A stretch of 7,688 bases of DNA. Source: an uncultured Eubacteriales bacterium (lineage in GTDB: Bacteria > Bacillota > Clostridia > Lachnospirales > Lachnospiraceae). Shown here piece by piece: positions 1 through 6,712 of this stretch. The stretch lies in the NCBI GenBank assembly GCA_900321505.1, contig ONWK01000357.1, positions 1 to 7,688 of the forward strand. The letters run 5' to 3'. The notes beneath the pieces are model-generated. The model was not told where the DNA came from and ran no database searches. It saw only the letters and a list, made by a program, of their open reading frames with translations. Each line of letters opens with the position of its first letter. Positions within the stretch are counted from its first letter, which is position 1. A program made the translations under genes and the position numbers.

Positions 1-53
1 ATTATCCGCTTCCATCTCTTACCTACTCTACTTCTCTCTCTCTTCTCAGCCAT
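1..53 (-). CDS. 5' end of an unidentified gene, probably membrane-associated (truncated by window edge)
   Basis: Only the first 17 codons are visible, reading MAEKRERSRVGKRWKRI before the window ends. The start is well supported. An AAGGAGG sequence lies at 66-60, six bases before the ATG at 53-51, the best ribosome binding site in the window. Eight of the 17 residues are Lys or Arg. A short, strongly basic N-terminus of this kind commonly precedes a first transmembrane helix in single-pass Firmicute envelope proteins, for example LytR-CpsA-Psr proteins or penicillin-binding proteins, but nothing visible discriminates among these. The function is therefore unassigned. The gene lies downstream of the terminator at 445-475, so it should have its own promoter, and a candidate is seen at 254-282. 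The coding call is fairly sure; the membrane inference is weaker. Confidence 0.68.
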   Translation of the reverse strand, partial: MAEKRERSRVGKRWKRI

Positions 54-144
54 GATTCCCCTCCTTACTTCTCTCGGTTTCTGCTGATTTTACCTCGGGT
101 TACATTTTTCTCTCTCTATATATCCTATCCCTAAAAATACGAAA

Positions 145-191
145 TGGCAGAAAATGCCAGATCATTGCGAACATAAGGACAGTTTCTGCCA
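145..191 (-). promoter_or_regulatory. Alternative inverted repeats in the leader of the gene at 53
   Basis: TGGCA (145-149) can pair with TGCCA (155-159) across a 5-base loop. Alternatively TGGCAGAAA (145-153) can pair with TTTCTGCCA (183-191) as a perfect 9-bp arm pair with a 29-base loop. The two pairings share bases and exclude each other. A T7 tract on the minus strand (213-207) and a GTAT/ATAC mini-hairpin (221-232) lie upstream in the same leader. The arrangement could be an RNA attenuator, or a DNA operator of the form TGGCA-N5-TGCCA. No known riboswitch class is recognised here. Confidence 0.3.
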
Positions 192-253
192 ACTAAAGGT
201 GTCTGTAAAAAAAGCGCAAAGTATCCCCATACCCAACACATAACGTTAACAAA

Positions 254-282
254 ACTATATCAAAAATGAGCTGATAAAACAA
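254..282 (-). promoter_or_regulatory. Possible extended -10 promoter for the gene starting at 53
   Basis: On the minus strand, TTGTTT (282-277) is followed after 17 bases by TATAGT (259-254). TATAGT differs from the -10 consensus at one position, and it is preceded by TG one base upstream (262-261), giving the extended -10 form TGnTATAGT. The -35 is poor (3 of 6), but the region is AT-rich. Transcription would begin near 247 and leave a leader of about 190 nt before the ATG at 53. This is a consensus match only. It is supported by its position between an upstream terminator and a gene with a strong ribosome binding site. Confidence 0.38.
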
Positions 283-444
283 TAATAAACAAAGAGTTCA
301 CCGTTTTTTCAACATTTTTAACAAGTCTGCCGGATCCATTTGCAATTTCTTCGGTTTTTGGGCTTTTTCAGGGTTTCTACTATATCCTTGACTGCTGTTT
401 TTTGAGTACTCAAGATATAGTTGTGAGCCGATTATCGGGCACAT

Positions 445-475
445 AAAAAGGCAGGTTTTCTTTACCTGCCTTTTT
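445..475 (-). terminator. Strong symmetrical Rho-independent terminator after the ATPase
   Basis: A perfect 12-bp stem has AAAAAGGCAGGT (445-456) pairing with ACCTGCCTTTTT (464-475) around the 7-base loop TTTCTTT. A G-T pair and two further pairs can extend it outward. The GC-rich core is flanked by A5 on one side and T5 on the other, so a U-tract follows the hairpin in either direction. It lies 104 bases beyond the ATPase stop and 25 beyond the small ORF at 500-571, and it should terminate that transcript. It could also stop transcription entering from the plus strand. Confidence 0.88.
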
Positions 476-499
476 GTGCAGAGTGACAATAGAAATGAC

Positions 500-571
500 T
501 CAATCTTCCAGGGCGTCAAGATATTCATCTATGTCCAACTGTATTGAGTGATCCCGCACATCCTTTATCAT
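500..571 (-). CDS. Possible 23-residue acidic small protein after the ATPase
   Basis: After the ATPase stop, a short frame opens with ATG at 571-569 and ends with TGA at 502-500, just before the terminator. The peptide begins MIKDVRDHSIQLD and ends DEYLDALED. It is strongly acidic at the C-terminus, and its residue pattern looks like natural protein. Against it, the GGAG at 575-572 abuts the ATG with no spacer, so initiation there would be poor. A GTG at 559-557 would sit 12 bases from that GGAG. It lies in a different frame from the ATPase, seven bases downstream, so translational coupling is possible. Alternatives are a decayed C-terminus of an older gene or chance. No family is recognised. 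Confidence 0.3.
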   Translation of the reverse strand: MIKDVRDHSIQLDIDEYLDALED

Positions 572-578
572 CTCCGTC

Positions 579-1622
579 TTACTTTTTATATGTTTTTGAA
601 ATTATCGAGAGTCTGGGAAGCGTTAGATAAATGTAACCATATTTCGGCGATGACAGGATTCCCATGCCTACCAGTTTTTCTCTGTATTTTGAGAATGAAT
701 CAGATTTCATACCCGCACCGGTTAGGACATCCTTTACTCGCATTTCTCCTTCTTCCATGGAACTGACTATATCGCGTTCTCTGGGCGTCAGAGTTTCCCA
801 TACCTTACGGTATACATATCCGTCCAGCATTTCATCCAGTTTTTCAAGTATTTTCTCCATTTCATATTTATCTCTGAAATCCCAGTAGACTTTCCCAAGA
901 GCCTGGAACGCGAAAGCATATCCTTTTGTGATGTCTGCTAACTCCATTGCCTTTTCGTCGTCTAAATCGAATATTTCCTTATACTGGTTCTTGATCTGAA
1001 ATGTACTGAGTGCCTCGGTTCTAAGCTTGGGCGAGCGGAGTAAAAATGTGAGTTGCGGGTCGTTCTGTATATTATGGATATTCTCATAAAGCCCTGTCAT
1101 TATCAGAAACAAAGGAAAATCCTTTCTGATAAAGATCTGAAACTGACTTGTAAATATGCGCATATTCTGATCATTTATTACTTCATCGATGGTGATCAGT
1201 ACTCTTTTCCCTTTTTTTGAGAGACGCTGCATGCAATCTTCTATCAGACCAACCGGATCCTCCCTGCTTGTATTTCCCTGTACTCCAACGCCGAATCCAA
1301 AGGCTGATATATTGAAACCCTGTTTTAGAAACCCCGGAATGCGTTCACACGCTTTTCCAAGGCGTAAGGCAAAATCCTCAAGTAAATTGAGAGATGGATT
1401 CAGATCCACTACTATCCATCCATCTTCTTCAAGCATTTTGGAAACGGCCGTCATAAGTACTGTTTTACCGCTTCCTCTCACTCCTTCTATGAGATATGTC
1501 TGATATACGGGATTCTGTGCGGAAAATGTGGTGACTATCTCATCCTGCATTTCATATCTTTCTATAAGACGACCTGGTTGTTTTCCAAATGTGAGCATAA
1601 AAGGATTTTCTTTTACGGACAT
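579..1622 (-). CDS. AAA/ORC-like ATPase with C-terminal winged helix
   Basis: This 347-residue protein is a cytoplasmic P-loop ATPase of the broad AAA/ORC-STAND type. A Walker A motif, GVRGSGKT, lies at residues 47-54. A Walker B motif, LITIDE, lies at 142-147 and includes the acidic pair D146-E147. A sensor-1-like strand (FLIMTGLYENI) follows. Residues from about 270 form a likely winged-helix DNA-binding domain, starting near RKVWETLTPRERDIV. The glycine-rich AFGFGVGV segment (107-114) separates the two nucleotide motifs. The start is supported by AAGGAAG ending about seven bases before the ATG. The gene is transcribed alone from the repeat-embedded promoter at 1683-1712 and ends before the terminator at 445-475. 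Related ATPases are common in gut Clostridia, often as isolated genes near mobile or variable DNA (general knowledge), and their biological role is not established. ATP binding is confident; DNA binding is inferred. Confidence 0.9.
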   Translation of the reverse strand: MSVKENPFMLTFGKQPGRLIERYEMQDEIVTTFSAQNPVYQTYLIEGVRGSGKTVLMTAVSKMLEEDGWIVVDLNPSLNLLEDFALRLGKACERIPGFLKQGFNISAFGFGVGVQGNTSREDPVGLIEDCMQRLSKKGKRVLITIDEVINDQNMRIFTSQFQIFIRKDFPLFLIMTGLYENIHNIQNDPQLTFLLRSPKLRTEALSTFQIKNQYKEIFDLDDEKAMELADITKGYAFAFQALGKVYWDFRDKYEMEKILEKLDEMLDGYVYRKVWETLTPRERDIVSSMEEGEMRVKDVLTGAGMKSDSFSKYREKLVGMGILSSPKYGYIYLTLPRLSIISKTYKK

Positions 1623-1673
1623 TTTTAACTTCCTTTCTTGAGCGTAACAATGAACTGATCCAACGTTGCTTTT

Positions 1674-1729
1674 TCATAACTCATCATAACTCATCATAAC
1701 TTCGTTTGTCAATCATAACTCATCATAAC
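1674..1729 (-). repeat. Five phased GTTATGA repeats over the ATPase promoter
   Basis: The heptamer GTTATGA on the minus strand (TCATAAC on the plus strand) occurs at 1674-1680, 1684-1690, 1694-1700, 1713-1719 and 1723-1729. Start-to-start spacing is 10, 10, 19 and 10 bases, close to one or two helical turns, so all copies face roughly the same side of the DNA. The longer unit is GTTATGATGA. The repeats flank and overlap the promoter, which suggests operator sites for cooperative binding, possibly by the ATPase's own winged helix (autoregulation). That assignment is inference. Iterons of a replicon are less likely because no Rep gene is visible. Confidence 0.85.
1683..1712 (-). promoter_or_regulatory. 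Sigma-70-type promoter of the ATPase gene
   Basis: On the minus strand a perfect -35 hexamer, TTGACA (1712-1707), is followed after 18 bases by TATGAT (1688-1683), one mismatch from the -10 consensus. Transcription would start near 1676 and give a leader of about 54 nt before the ATPase ATG at 1622. The -10 is made by the second of three tandem GTTATGATGA units, and the -35 lies in the gap between two blocks of the same repeat. Any protein bound to the repeats would overlap RNA polymerase. Confidence 0.72.
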
Positions 1730-1740
1730 TTTTATCTGAA

Positions 1741-2181
1741 ATTAACGAGAACGGTACAAGTGCGCTACCACATCGTCACGCAAGAATTTCGTTGCGGCTG
1801 AGGAAACTTTTATTTCTGCGGTAATTATAGTCCGTACAGGTATTCTATAGCCTTGAAATGCTGGATTTGACTAAGGGATAAGGCGATTCGCAGGCATTCT
1901 TCGCCGCCACAGGAATTCCGGGGCTTGAATTGCTTAATTTGACTAAGGGATTGGGAGATTCACGGGCATTCTTTGCCGCCACAGGAATTCCGGGGGCTTG
2001 AATTGCTTAATTTGGCTAAGAGATCCGGTGATTCGCGGGCATTCTTTGCCGCCACAGGAATTCCGGGGCTTGAATTGCTTAATTTGACTAAGGGATCGGG
2101 AGATTCACGGGCATTCTTTGCCGCCACAGGAATTCTTCAACTTTGGCCACACAGGAACGCGAGCCACAACGATATGCCGAC
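1741..2181. other. Non-genic stretch around the 72-bp repeat array
   Basis: Apart from the tandem array at 1852-2135, this stretch shows no gene. The segment 1741-1851 holds only a weak hairpin, CGCAA (1779-1783) with TTGCG (1792-1796). The segment 2136-2181 shows nothing recognisable. Open frames crossing the array have no ribosome binding site and read through repeat DNA. Confidence 0.55.
1852..2135. repeat. Tandem array of four 72/73-bp direct repeats
   Basis: Four contiguous units begin with CTTGAA at 1852, 1924, 1997 and 2069. Periods are 72, 73 and 72, and the last unit is cut at about 2135. A GAATTC occurs in each unit at 1913, 1985, 2058 and 2130. Units 2-4 are nearly identical and unit 1 is more diverged. 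The one-base difference is a run of five instead of four G at 1992-1996. Seventy-two bases is 24 codons. One plus-strand frame (containing GDSRAFFAATGIPG) and one minus-strand frame (containing GIPVAAKNARESP) are both open through much of the array, but the extra G shifts them and unit 1 carries a plus-strand TAA. Coding is not supported. There are no spacers, so it is not a CRISPR. It lies between the cyclase terminator and the ATPase promoter. Confidence 0.9.
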
Positions 2182-2220
2182 AAAAAAAGGACGGGTCTGC
2201 ATGTATCATCAGCCCCGTCC
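2182..2220 (-). terminator. Rho-independent terminator of the cyclase gene
   Basis: On the minus strand, GGACGGG (2220-2214) pairs perfectly with CCCGTCC (2195-2189). After one mismatch, CTG pairs with CAG, leaving a 10-base loop. Seven T residues (2188-2182) follow directly. The hairpin lies about 140 bases past the cyclase stop at 2358, and no gene is supported in between. Confidence 0.88.
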
Positions 2221-2357
2221 CCGTTTCACTTATCCATCTGTCTTTCTTTTCATAGCTTTCTGTATATGTCTGCATACCCTCAGGGAATTGCCAGTTTGTT
2301 ATGAGGCGACCTGCTGCAGCATCGCTGCCGGACTGGTGCAATCCACAAAGATTGGCA

Positions 2358-5300
2358 TCACCCGGTTTCCATCTCATATGCAACCCTGTAGGAATCATTT
2401 CCTTCCATCGCCAGCCAGCCTTTGATCATTCGTTCGGCGACGCCTTCACAGTCCTTTTCTTCTGCTCCTGTCAGCAGTACGAAGAAGCTTCCGGAGTAAC
2501 GGCTCACCACATCATTTTTCTTCAGATCGGTTATGAGCCTGTCTTCGAAGGAATCCAGCGCGTCATCCGGCACATCCTTTCCGTCACTGTTCTCGATGGT
2601 GAAGCGCAGGAAGCCGAAGCCCGAGGATGTTGCGTGGCTGTTCCGGCTGAGGTATTTGTAGAGCACCTGAAGCCTGTCGAAATTAACAAGGAATGCACCC
2701 TTACCCTCATTTCGCTCACCTATGATCTTCCTGATCTGCTCAAGATTGTTCTTATCCTTCTTCTCTTTATCCAGATCGCCTTCATTACTTGAGCTCTGAT
2801 AGAATGAATAGCTGTGTTTTCCGTTCTGCTTCACCACGTAAAGCGCCTTATCGGCAAGCTTGAAGAGCTCGTGATAATCCGTGCCGTCCGATGGACAGCG
2901 TACCGCACCGATGGATGTTCCGAGAGGAATGTTCATATCCTCGCCCATATATTCCTTTGCCGACTTCACCAGCTCACGGTTAAGGAAGGTCGTGATCTCT
3001 GCCACTCTTTCTTCATCCTTGGTATTGCGGATAAAGCCTACAAACTCGTCACCGCCTATCCTTCCGGCTATATTCTCCTCTCCCAGAGCCTCCCTTATCA
3101 GCTCCGCAAAACGGATAAGTATCCTGTCGCCCATCTCATGACCGTGGATATCATTTACAAGCTTGAAGCTGTCCAGGTCTATCATCATGAATATTCCGGT
3201 TTCTTCTTCGCAGAGCTTCTCCAGCGTACGGTTGGCTCCGGCCTTATTCAGAAGGCCAGTCATCTTATCCGTGGAAATCTCCGTCTGAAGACCTATGATG
3301 CTCCGTGTCTTTCTGTTAATTGTAATGAACAGCCATACAATATACATAAGCAGCAGCACGCTCAGAATATAGATATAAACCCTGAAATAGGTTCTTTCAT
3401 ACATTCTGGATTCCTTGGTAACCTGATATACGGTCTCCCACTGCACGCTGCCGTCGGTGCTGTCCAGCACCTGTATATGGAATTTGTACTCGCCCAGCGG
3501 AAGGTTCGTGAAGGACAGCGGCTGGATCTCATTCTGGAAGCAGGTGATGCCTTCATCATCCGACCCTTCCAGATAATATCTGATCAGCGGGTTTGAAAGT
3601 GAATAGTTGTTCACCGCCACGTTGAAGCTGATACGTCCGCTGCCCGGCGTGATCACATATTTTCCGTTCTTCATTACAAACACTTCATCCCCGCGTTCAA
3701 TGCTGGAAAGGTGCATCTGGAAATCTCCGAAATTGCCGTTGTAACTCGTTGTGGATATCTCTCTTACGCCATCGACACAGCAAAGATACATCTTATCACC
3801 GTCCAGGACGCTGAAGGAATTTGCAGTAAATGATGTGGTGAGACCCCAGCTCTCATCCAGCAGCGTACAGGTATAGTCCCCGTCCTCGATAAGCGCTGCT
3901 TCATTCACTATGTACAAACCTGCACTGGATGTGATCCAGCACATGCCGTCATCCGTGATGAGGATATCGTAGTTATTGGAATACGGGAAATTCTTCAGCT
4001 GCCGTACCCCGCTGCCGTTGTCGTAGTAAAGCGCGTTACTGGTAACATAAAGGAAGCCTCCGCTGCAGGGAATGACCTTCAGAACCACGGCTGTATCAAG
4101 CCCTTCACTCTTTCCGATATGTCCTGCCACGCGGTCATTTCTGATAACATATATGCCGTCGCCGTCGGAAGCCGCAAGTATGGAGCCGTCCTCCTTCTCG
4201 TACATTGAAAGAATGTACTGGTTGTTCAGACCGTTATCGACACCGATGGTCGCCACCACCTGATCGCCCTGAATGAACGAGAGTCCCATGTTGCTCGCCA
4301 CCAGTATCCGTCCGTCGGAAAGCTCTATGGCGCACCTGCACCGTCCGCCCAGCATACCGCCGCTCTTATCGTTGAATACTGCCACATTTCCGGAAGGATC
4401 CACTCTGAGCAGGCCGTCCTCGCCGTATGTACTGAACCAAAGATTACCCCTGGAATCCTTATTTATATTCCTGATACGCACGCCGGCAAGCTTATCCGCA
4501 TAGGATACGGTTTTGGCCCTGCAGGTATTCATATCCAGCACCTGAAGCCCCGTGTCCATGCCGACATAAAGAGTATCACCGTCCTTATAAATGGCATTTA
4601 CCACGCCCGTATCGATCCTTGCACGGTTAAATATATTGAGGAAGGGTGATCTTGAATACTTCACCAGGCCATATTTGCTGGACGCAAACCAGATATTCTG
4701 CTGGTCATCCACGCACACATCACTTACCGCTCCGGCAACACTGTCCCTGGTAAGATCGGTATACGAAAGGTCATCCTCATCAAGAAAGCCCATGCCGTTC
4801 TCGCAGCAGACAAAGAAGCCCTTATAATCCTCGTTGTACTTCAGATCATTGATAAAGGAGGTTTCCTTAATTGCAAATGATCCTTTCCAAACAAAGTTCC
4901 CCCTGTCAATAGAATATAAATCGACAGTCTGACCGCTCGTTCCGACCATAAAGCCATCATCCGTGCGGGAAACTCTGCGGTAATAAACACCCTTCTCACG
5001 ATCGTAGGTCCCCGTATCCATCAGAATATCATCCTTGATCATGAAAAGAACGCCGCCATTGGTCACTCCGACCATTTCACCCGTAGGAAGGGCGGTAAAA
5101 TCCTGCGCATAGAACACGTCGTCCCACTCCGAATAGGTCTTCACATTCCCATTCTTCGCTATACGCGTCACATACCGGGCAGTGCCGATGAAAATGTTGC
5201 CGTTTACATCCTCGCTGATGGCACGGATCGAATCGGCTGTAAGGCCGTTATCCGTACTGTAGACCCTTTTTTCTTCCGTTAAAGGATCATAGCATACAAC

Positions 5301-6248
5301 ACCGCTGTCATTGGTTCCGATCCAAAGCCGGCCGGAGGAGTCCACGAAGAGTGTCATAACATTTTTTATATGTTCGTCGATCTCCACCTCTCGGAAACGC
5401 ACTCCGTCATATTTATAAAGGCCCGAATACGTTCCGGCCCAGATATAGCCGTCCGAGGTCTGGGCAACTGCATTTACCTCAGCAGCAAGGATTCCTTCGC
5501 TGCTCCTGAAGATGACAGTCTCAAAATCGGCGTTCAGCTCTTCCGCATCGACATTTCCTGTGATATGCATGATTGAGAGACCCAGCGCCGTAAGGAAAAG
5601 CATTGCCTTTTTTGCAGTCTTTTTTACCGTTTTTTCAGAGCTGCCCTTTGAGAATATATGCTTAACGCCTTTGACGATAACCAATGCCAGAAGCAGCGAC
5701 AGTACCTTGTCGGGAATCTCGATAAAAAGCTTTGCTCCCAGAGCATTCAGAAATGTATTTGATATCGTTCCGGATACCATGTCGTAAAATGCATCGCCCC
5801 AGAGATTTCCCGTCTGTCCGTTGAAATTGACCACATCTATGGGAATGGACATCAGCACGCTTATGATAGCCGTAAATATTCCCACAGATACTACACCGAT
5901 CGCTTCGGGCTTCTTCTTTTTCGAGAAATAAAGGCCTATGATAAGTCCCACAGTCATTGCTATAACAATATAGCTCAGTATGAAACTGTCGAAAATGGTC
6001 AGCATGGCATTTGTCAAGCCCCCCACCAGTATACCTGCCAGCGGCCCGTAGCATATAGCCGCAGCCATCGTTCCCGTTGTATCAAGCCAAAAAGGCAGGT
6101 CAAGAGACGATGCCAGTCTTTGACCTGCCATATTAAGGATAACACATAATATCAGTGCGATAATGGAATATACGTTGATCGGAAACAGGAATATCTCTCG
6201 CAGACTCCTGACAGCCTTTTCCTTTGTCCTGTTTTCTTTTTTTGCCAT
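2358..6248 (-). CDS. Membrane diguanylate cyclase with ECF-S-like N-terminus and two-component-type propeller sensor
   Basis: With the ATG at 6248 the protein has 1,296 residues. GGGGG lies six bases before this ATG; an in-frame ATG at 6263 would add MWGLY but has a poorly spaced AAGGGG. Approximate layout: six hydrophobic segments at 22-199, including LDTTGT and GPLAGILVGGLTN, resemble an ECF-transporter S component. A basic then hydrophobic stretch (207-235) ends VDA-EE like a signal peptide. From 240 to about 840 run repeated propeller blades such as GYIWAGTYSGLYKYDG and GRLWIGT. A Y_Y_Y-type domain lies at about 870-940 and a transmembrane helix at 955-977. The GGDEF domain at about 986-1150 has TGLLN, IDLDSFKLVND, GHEMGD and an intact GGDEF at 1065-1069, and should make cyclic di-GMP from two GTP. 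The inhibitory RxxD site is absent (GEEN). A final domain is GGDEF-like but degenerate (SGSFF at 1252-1256). The ligand is unknown. Confidence 0.93.
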   Translation of the reverse strand: MAKKENRTKEKAVRSLREIFLFPINVYSIIALILCVILNMAGQRLASSLDLPFWLDTTGTMAAAICYGPLAGILVGGLTNAMLTIFDSFILSYIVIAMTVGLIIGLYFSKKKKPEAIGVVSVGIFTAIISVLMSIPIDVVNFNGQTGNLWGDAFYDMVSGTISNTFLNALGAKLFIEIPDKVLSLLLALVIVKGVKHIFSKGSSEKTVKKTAKKAMLFLTALGLSIMHITGNVDAEELNADFETVIFRSSEGILAAEVNAVAQTSDGYIWAGTYSGLYKYDGVRFREVEIDEHIKNVMTLFVDSSGRLWIGTNDSGVVCYDPLTEEKRVYSTDNGLTADSIRAISEDVNGNIFIGTARYVTRIAKNGNVKTYSEWDDVFYAQDFTALPTGEMVGVTNGGVLFMIKDDILMDTGTYDREKGVYYRRVSRTDDGFMVGTSGQTVDLYSIDRGNFVWKGSFAIKETSFINDLKYNEDYKGFFVCCENGMGFLDEDDLSYTDLTRDSVAGAVSDVCVDDQQNIWFASSKYGLVKYSRSPFLNIFNRARIDTGVVNAIYKDGDTLYVGMDTGLQVLDMNTCRAKTVSYADKLAGVRIRNINKDSRGNLWFSTYGEDGLLRVDPSGNVAVFNDKSGGMLGGRCRCAIELSDGRILVASNMGLSFIQGDQVVATIGVDNGLNNQYILSMYEKEDGSILAASDGDGIYVIRNDRVAGHIGKSEGLDTAVVLKVIPCSGGFLYVTSNALYYDNGSGVRQLKNFPYSNNYDILITDDGMCWITSSAGLYIVNEAALIEDGDYTCTLLDESWGLTTSFTANSFSVLDGDKMYLCCVDGVREISTTSYNGNFGDFQMHLSSIERGDEVFVMKNGKYVITPGSGRISFNVAVNNYSLSNPLIRYYLEGSDDEGITCFQNEIQPLSFTNLPLGEYKFHIQVLDSTDGSVQWETVYQVTKESRMYERTYFRVYIYILSVLLLMYIVWLFITINRKTRSIIGLQTEISTDKMTGLLNKAGANRTLEKLCEEETGIFMMIDLDSFKLVNDIHGHEMGDRILIRFAELIREALGEENIAGRIGGDEFVGFIRNTKDEERVAEITTFLNRELVKSAKEYMGEDMNIPLGTSIGAVRCPSDGTDYHELFKLADKALYVVKQNGKHSYSFYQSSSNEGDLDKEKKDKNNLEQIRKIIGERNEGKGAFLVNFDRLQVLYKYLSRNSHATSSGFGFLRFTIENSDGKDVPDDALDSFEDRLITDLKKNDVVSRYSGSFFVLLTGAEEKDCEGVAERMIKGWLAMEGNDSYRVAYEMETG

Positions 6249-6302
6249 ATATAACCCCCACATTAAGAGGCGTACCCCTTACACCCCTTCACGGCTCAGT
6301 CG

Positions 6303-6692
6303 TCACCTGCTGTAATCATCATCGTCATCTTCATCCACATCGTGGGAAGAGATGAATTCTCTTGACGATACTCTCTTTCTTTCGCGTTCCACCTCAACCA
6401 GCTCTGACAGCTGTTCCTTCACATCCTGTGAATTCTTGATATTCTTGATAACAAGGTTCGGACAGGTCTTGTCTGCTGTAACGCAGGTAATGGTACCGAG
6501 ACCGAACATACGCTGTCCGAAGCCTCTCCTGAGCGAAAGATCCAGTATTCTGTAAAGCCGTATCTCATCCTGTTTCTTGCTGAAGAACCCACTGTCCACA
6601 AGGAATTTCTCCTCGGTCAGAGTATATCTTGTAAATGTCCAGGGTAATCCCAAAAATCCCCAGCGTTTCTTATCTGTCCATACTGTTTCCAT
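6303..6692 (-). CDS. Small bacterial PH-domain protein (bPH2/YdbS-like)
   Basis: This 129-residue protein has the pattern of a single bacterial PH domain of the YdbS/bPH2 type. WTFTRYTLTEEKFLVDSGFFSKKQDEI-type strands at about 18-44 are followed by RLYRILDLSLRRGFGQRMFGLGTI (45-68), a strand with a conserved Cys (70), and a C-terminal helix (about 86-103). No transmembrane helix or signal peptide is visible, unlike many YdbS proteins that carry two helices. The tail is very acidic (DVDEDDDDDYSR). The start is set by GAGGAG at 6705-6700, seven bases before the ATG. It lies 54 bases upstream of the cyclase start with no terminator between, so co-transcription is likely. Family members are thought to act as membrane- or protein-binding modules, and no specific role is established. 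The family call is good; the role is unknown. Confidence 0.85.
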   Translation of the reverse strand: METVWTDKKRWGFLGLPWTFTRYTLTEEKFLVDSGFFSKKQDEIRLYRILDLSLRRGFGQRMFGLGTITCVTADKTCPNLVIKNIKNSQDVKEQLSELVEVERERKRVSSREFISSHDVDEDDDDDYSR

Positions 6693-6712
6693 ACCTGTTC
6701 TCCTCTCCTTTT

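Larger units (their letters stand above)
54..499. other. Gene-poor intergenic stretch
   Basis: This AT-rich stretch separates the gene at 53 from the ATPase region. It contains the terminator at 445-475, the candidate promoter at 254-282 and the leader inverted repeats at 145-191. A small palindrome TAACGTTA sits at 241-248. Between about 283 and 440 no supported element was found. A minus-strand open frame there lacks a convincing start and runs through the terminator. Confidence 0.6.

Noticed and set aside
298..528. 76-codon minus-strand frame ending MDPADLLKMLKKR
   Set aside because: The frame crosses the strong terminator at 445-475 and has no convincing start. The Lys-rich end is mildly protein-like and might be a gene remnant, but the evidence is too thin to call it.
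1674..1729. Replication-origin iterons or plasmid partition site
   Set aside because: The repeats overlap a good promoter, and no Rep, ParB or AT-rich unwinding element is evident. A regulatory reading is simpler, though not proven.
1852..2135. CRISPR array
   Set aside because: The units are contiguous 72/73-bp direct repeats with no unique spacers, and no cas genes are near.
2105..2398. 97-codon minus-strand open frame overlapping the end of the cyclase gene
   Set aside because: It begins inside the cyclase coding region in another frame, reads through the Rho-independent terminator at 2182-2220 and ends in the repeat array. Composition is not protein-like in its second half.
1973..2425. 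150-codon plus-strand open frame through the tandem repeats
   Set aside because: It starts at a TTG with no ribosome binding site, owes its first half to repeat DNA, and then runs antisense through the cyclase terminator and the cyclase 3' end.
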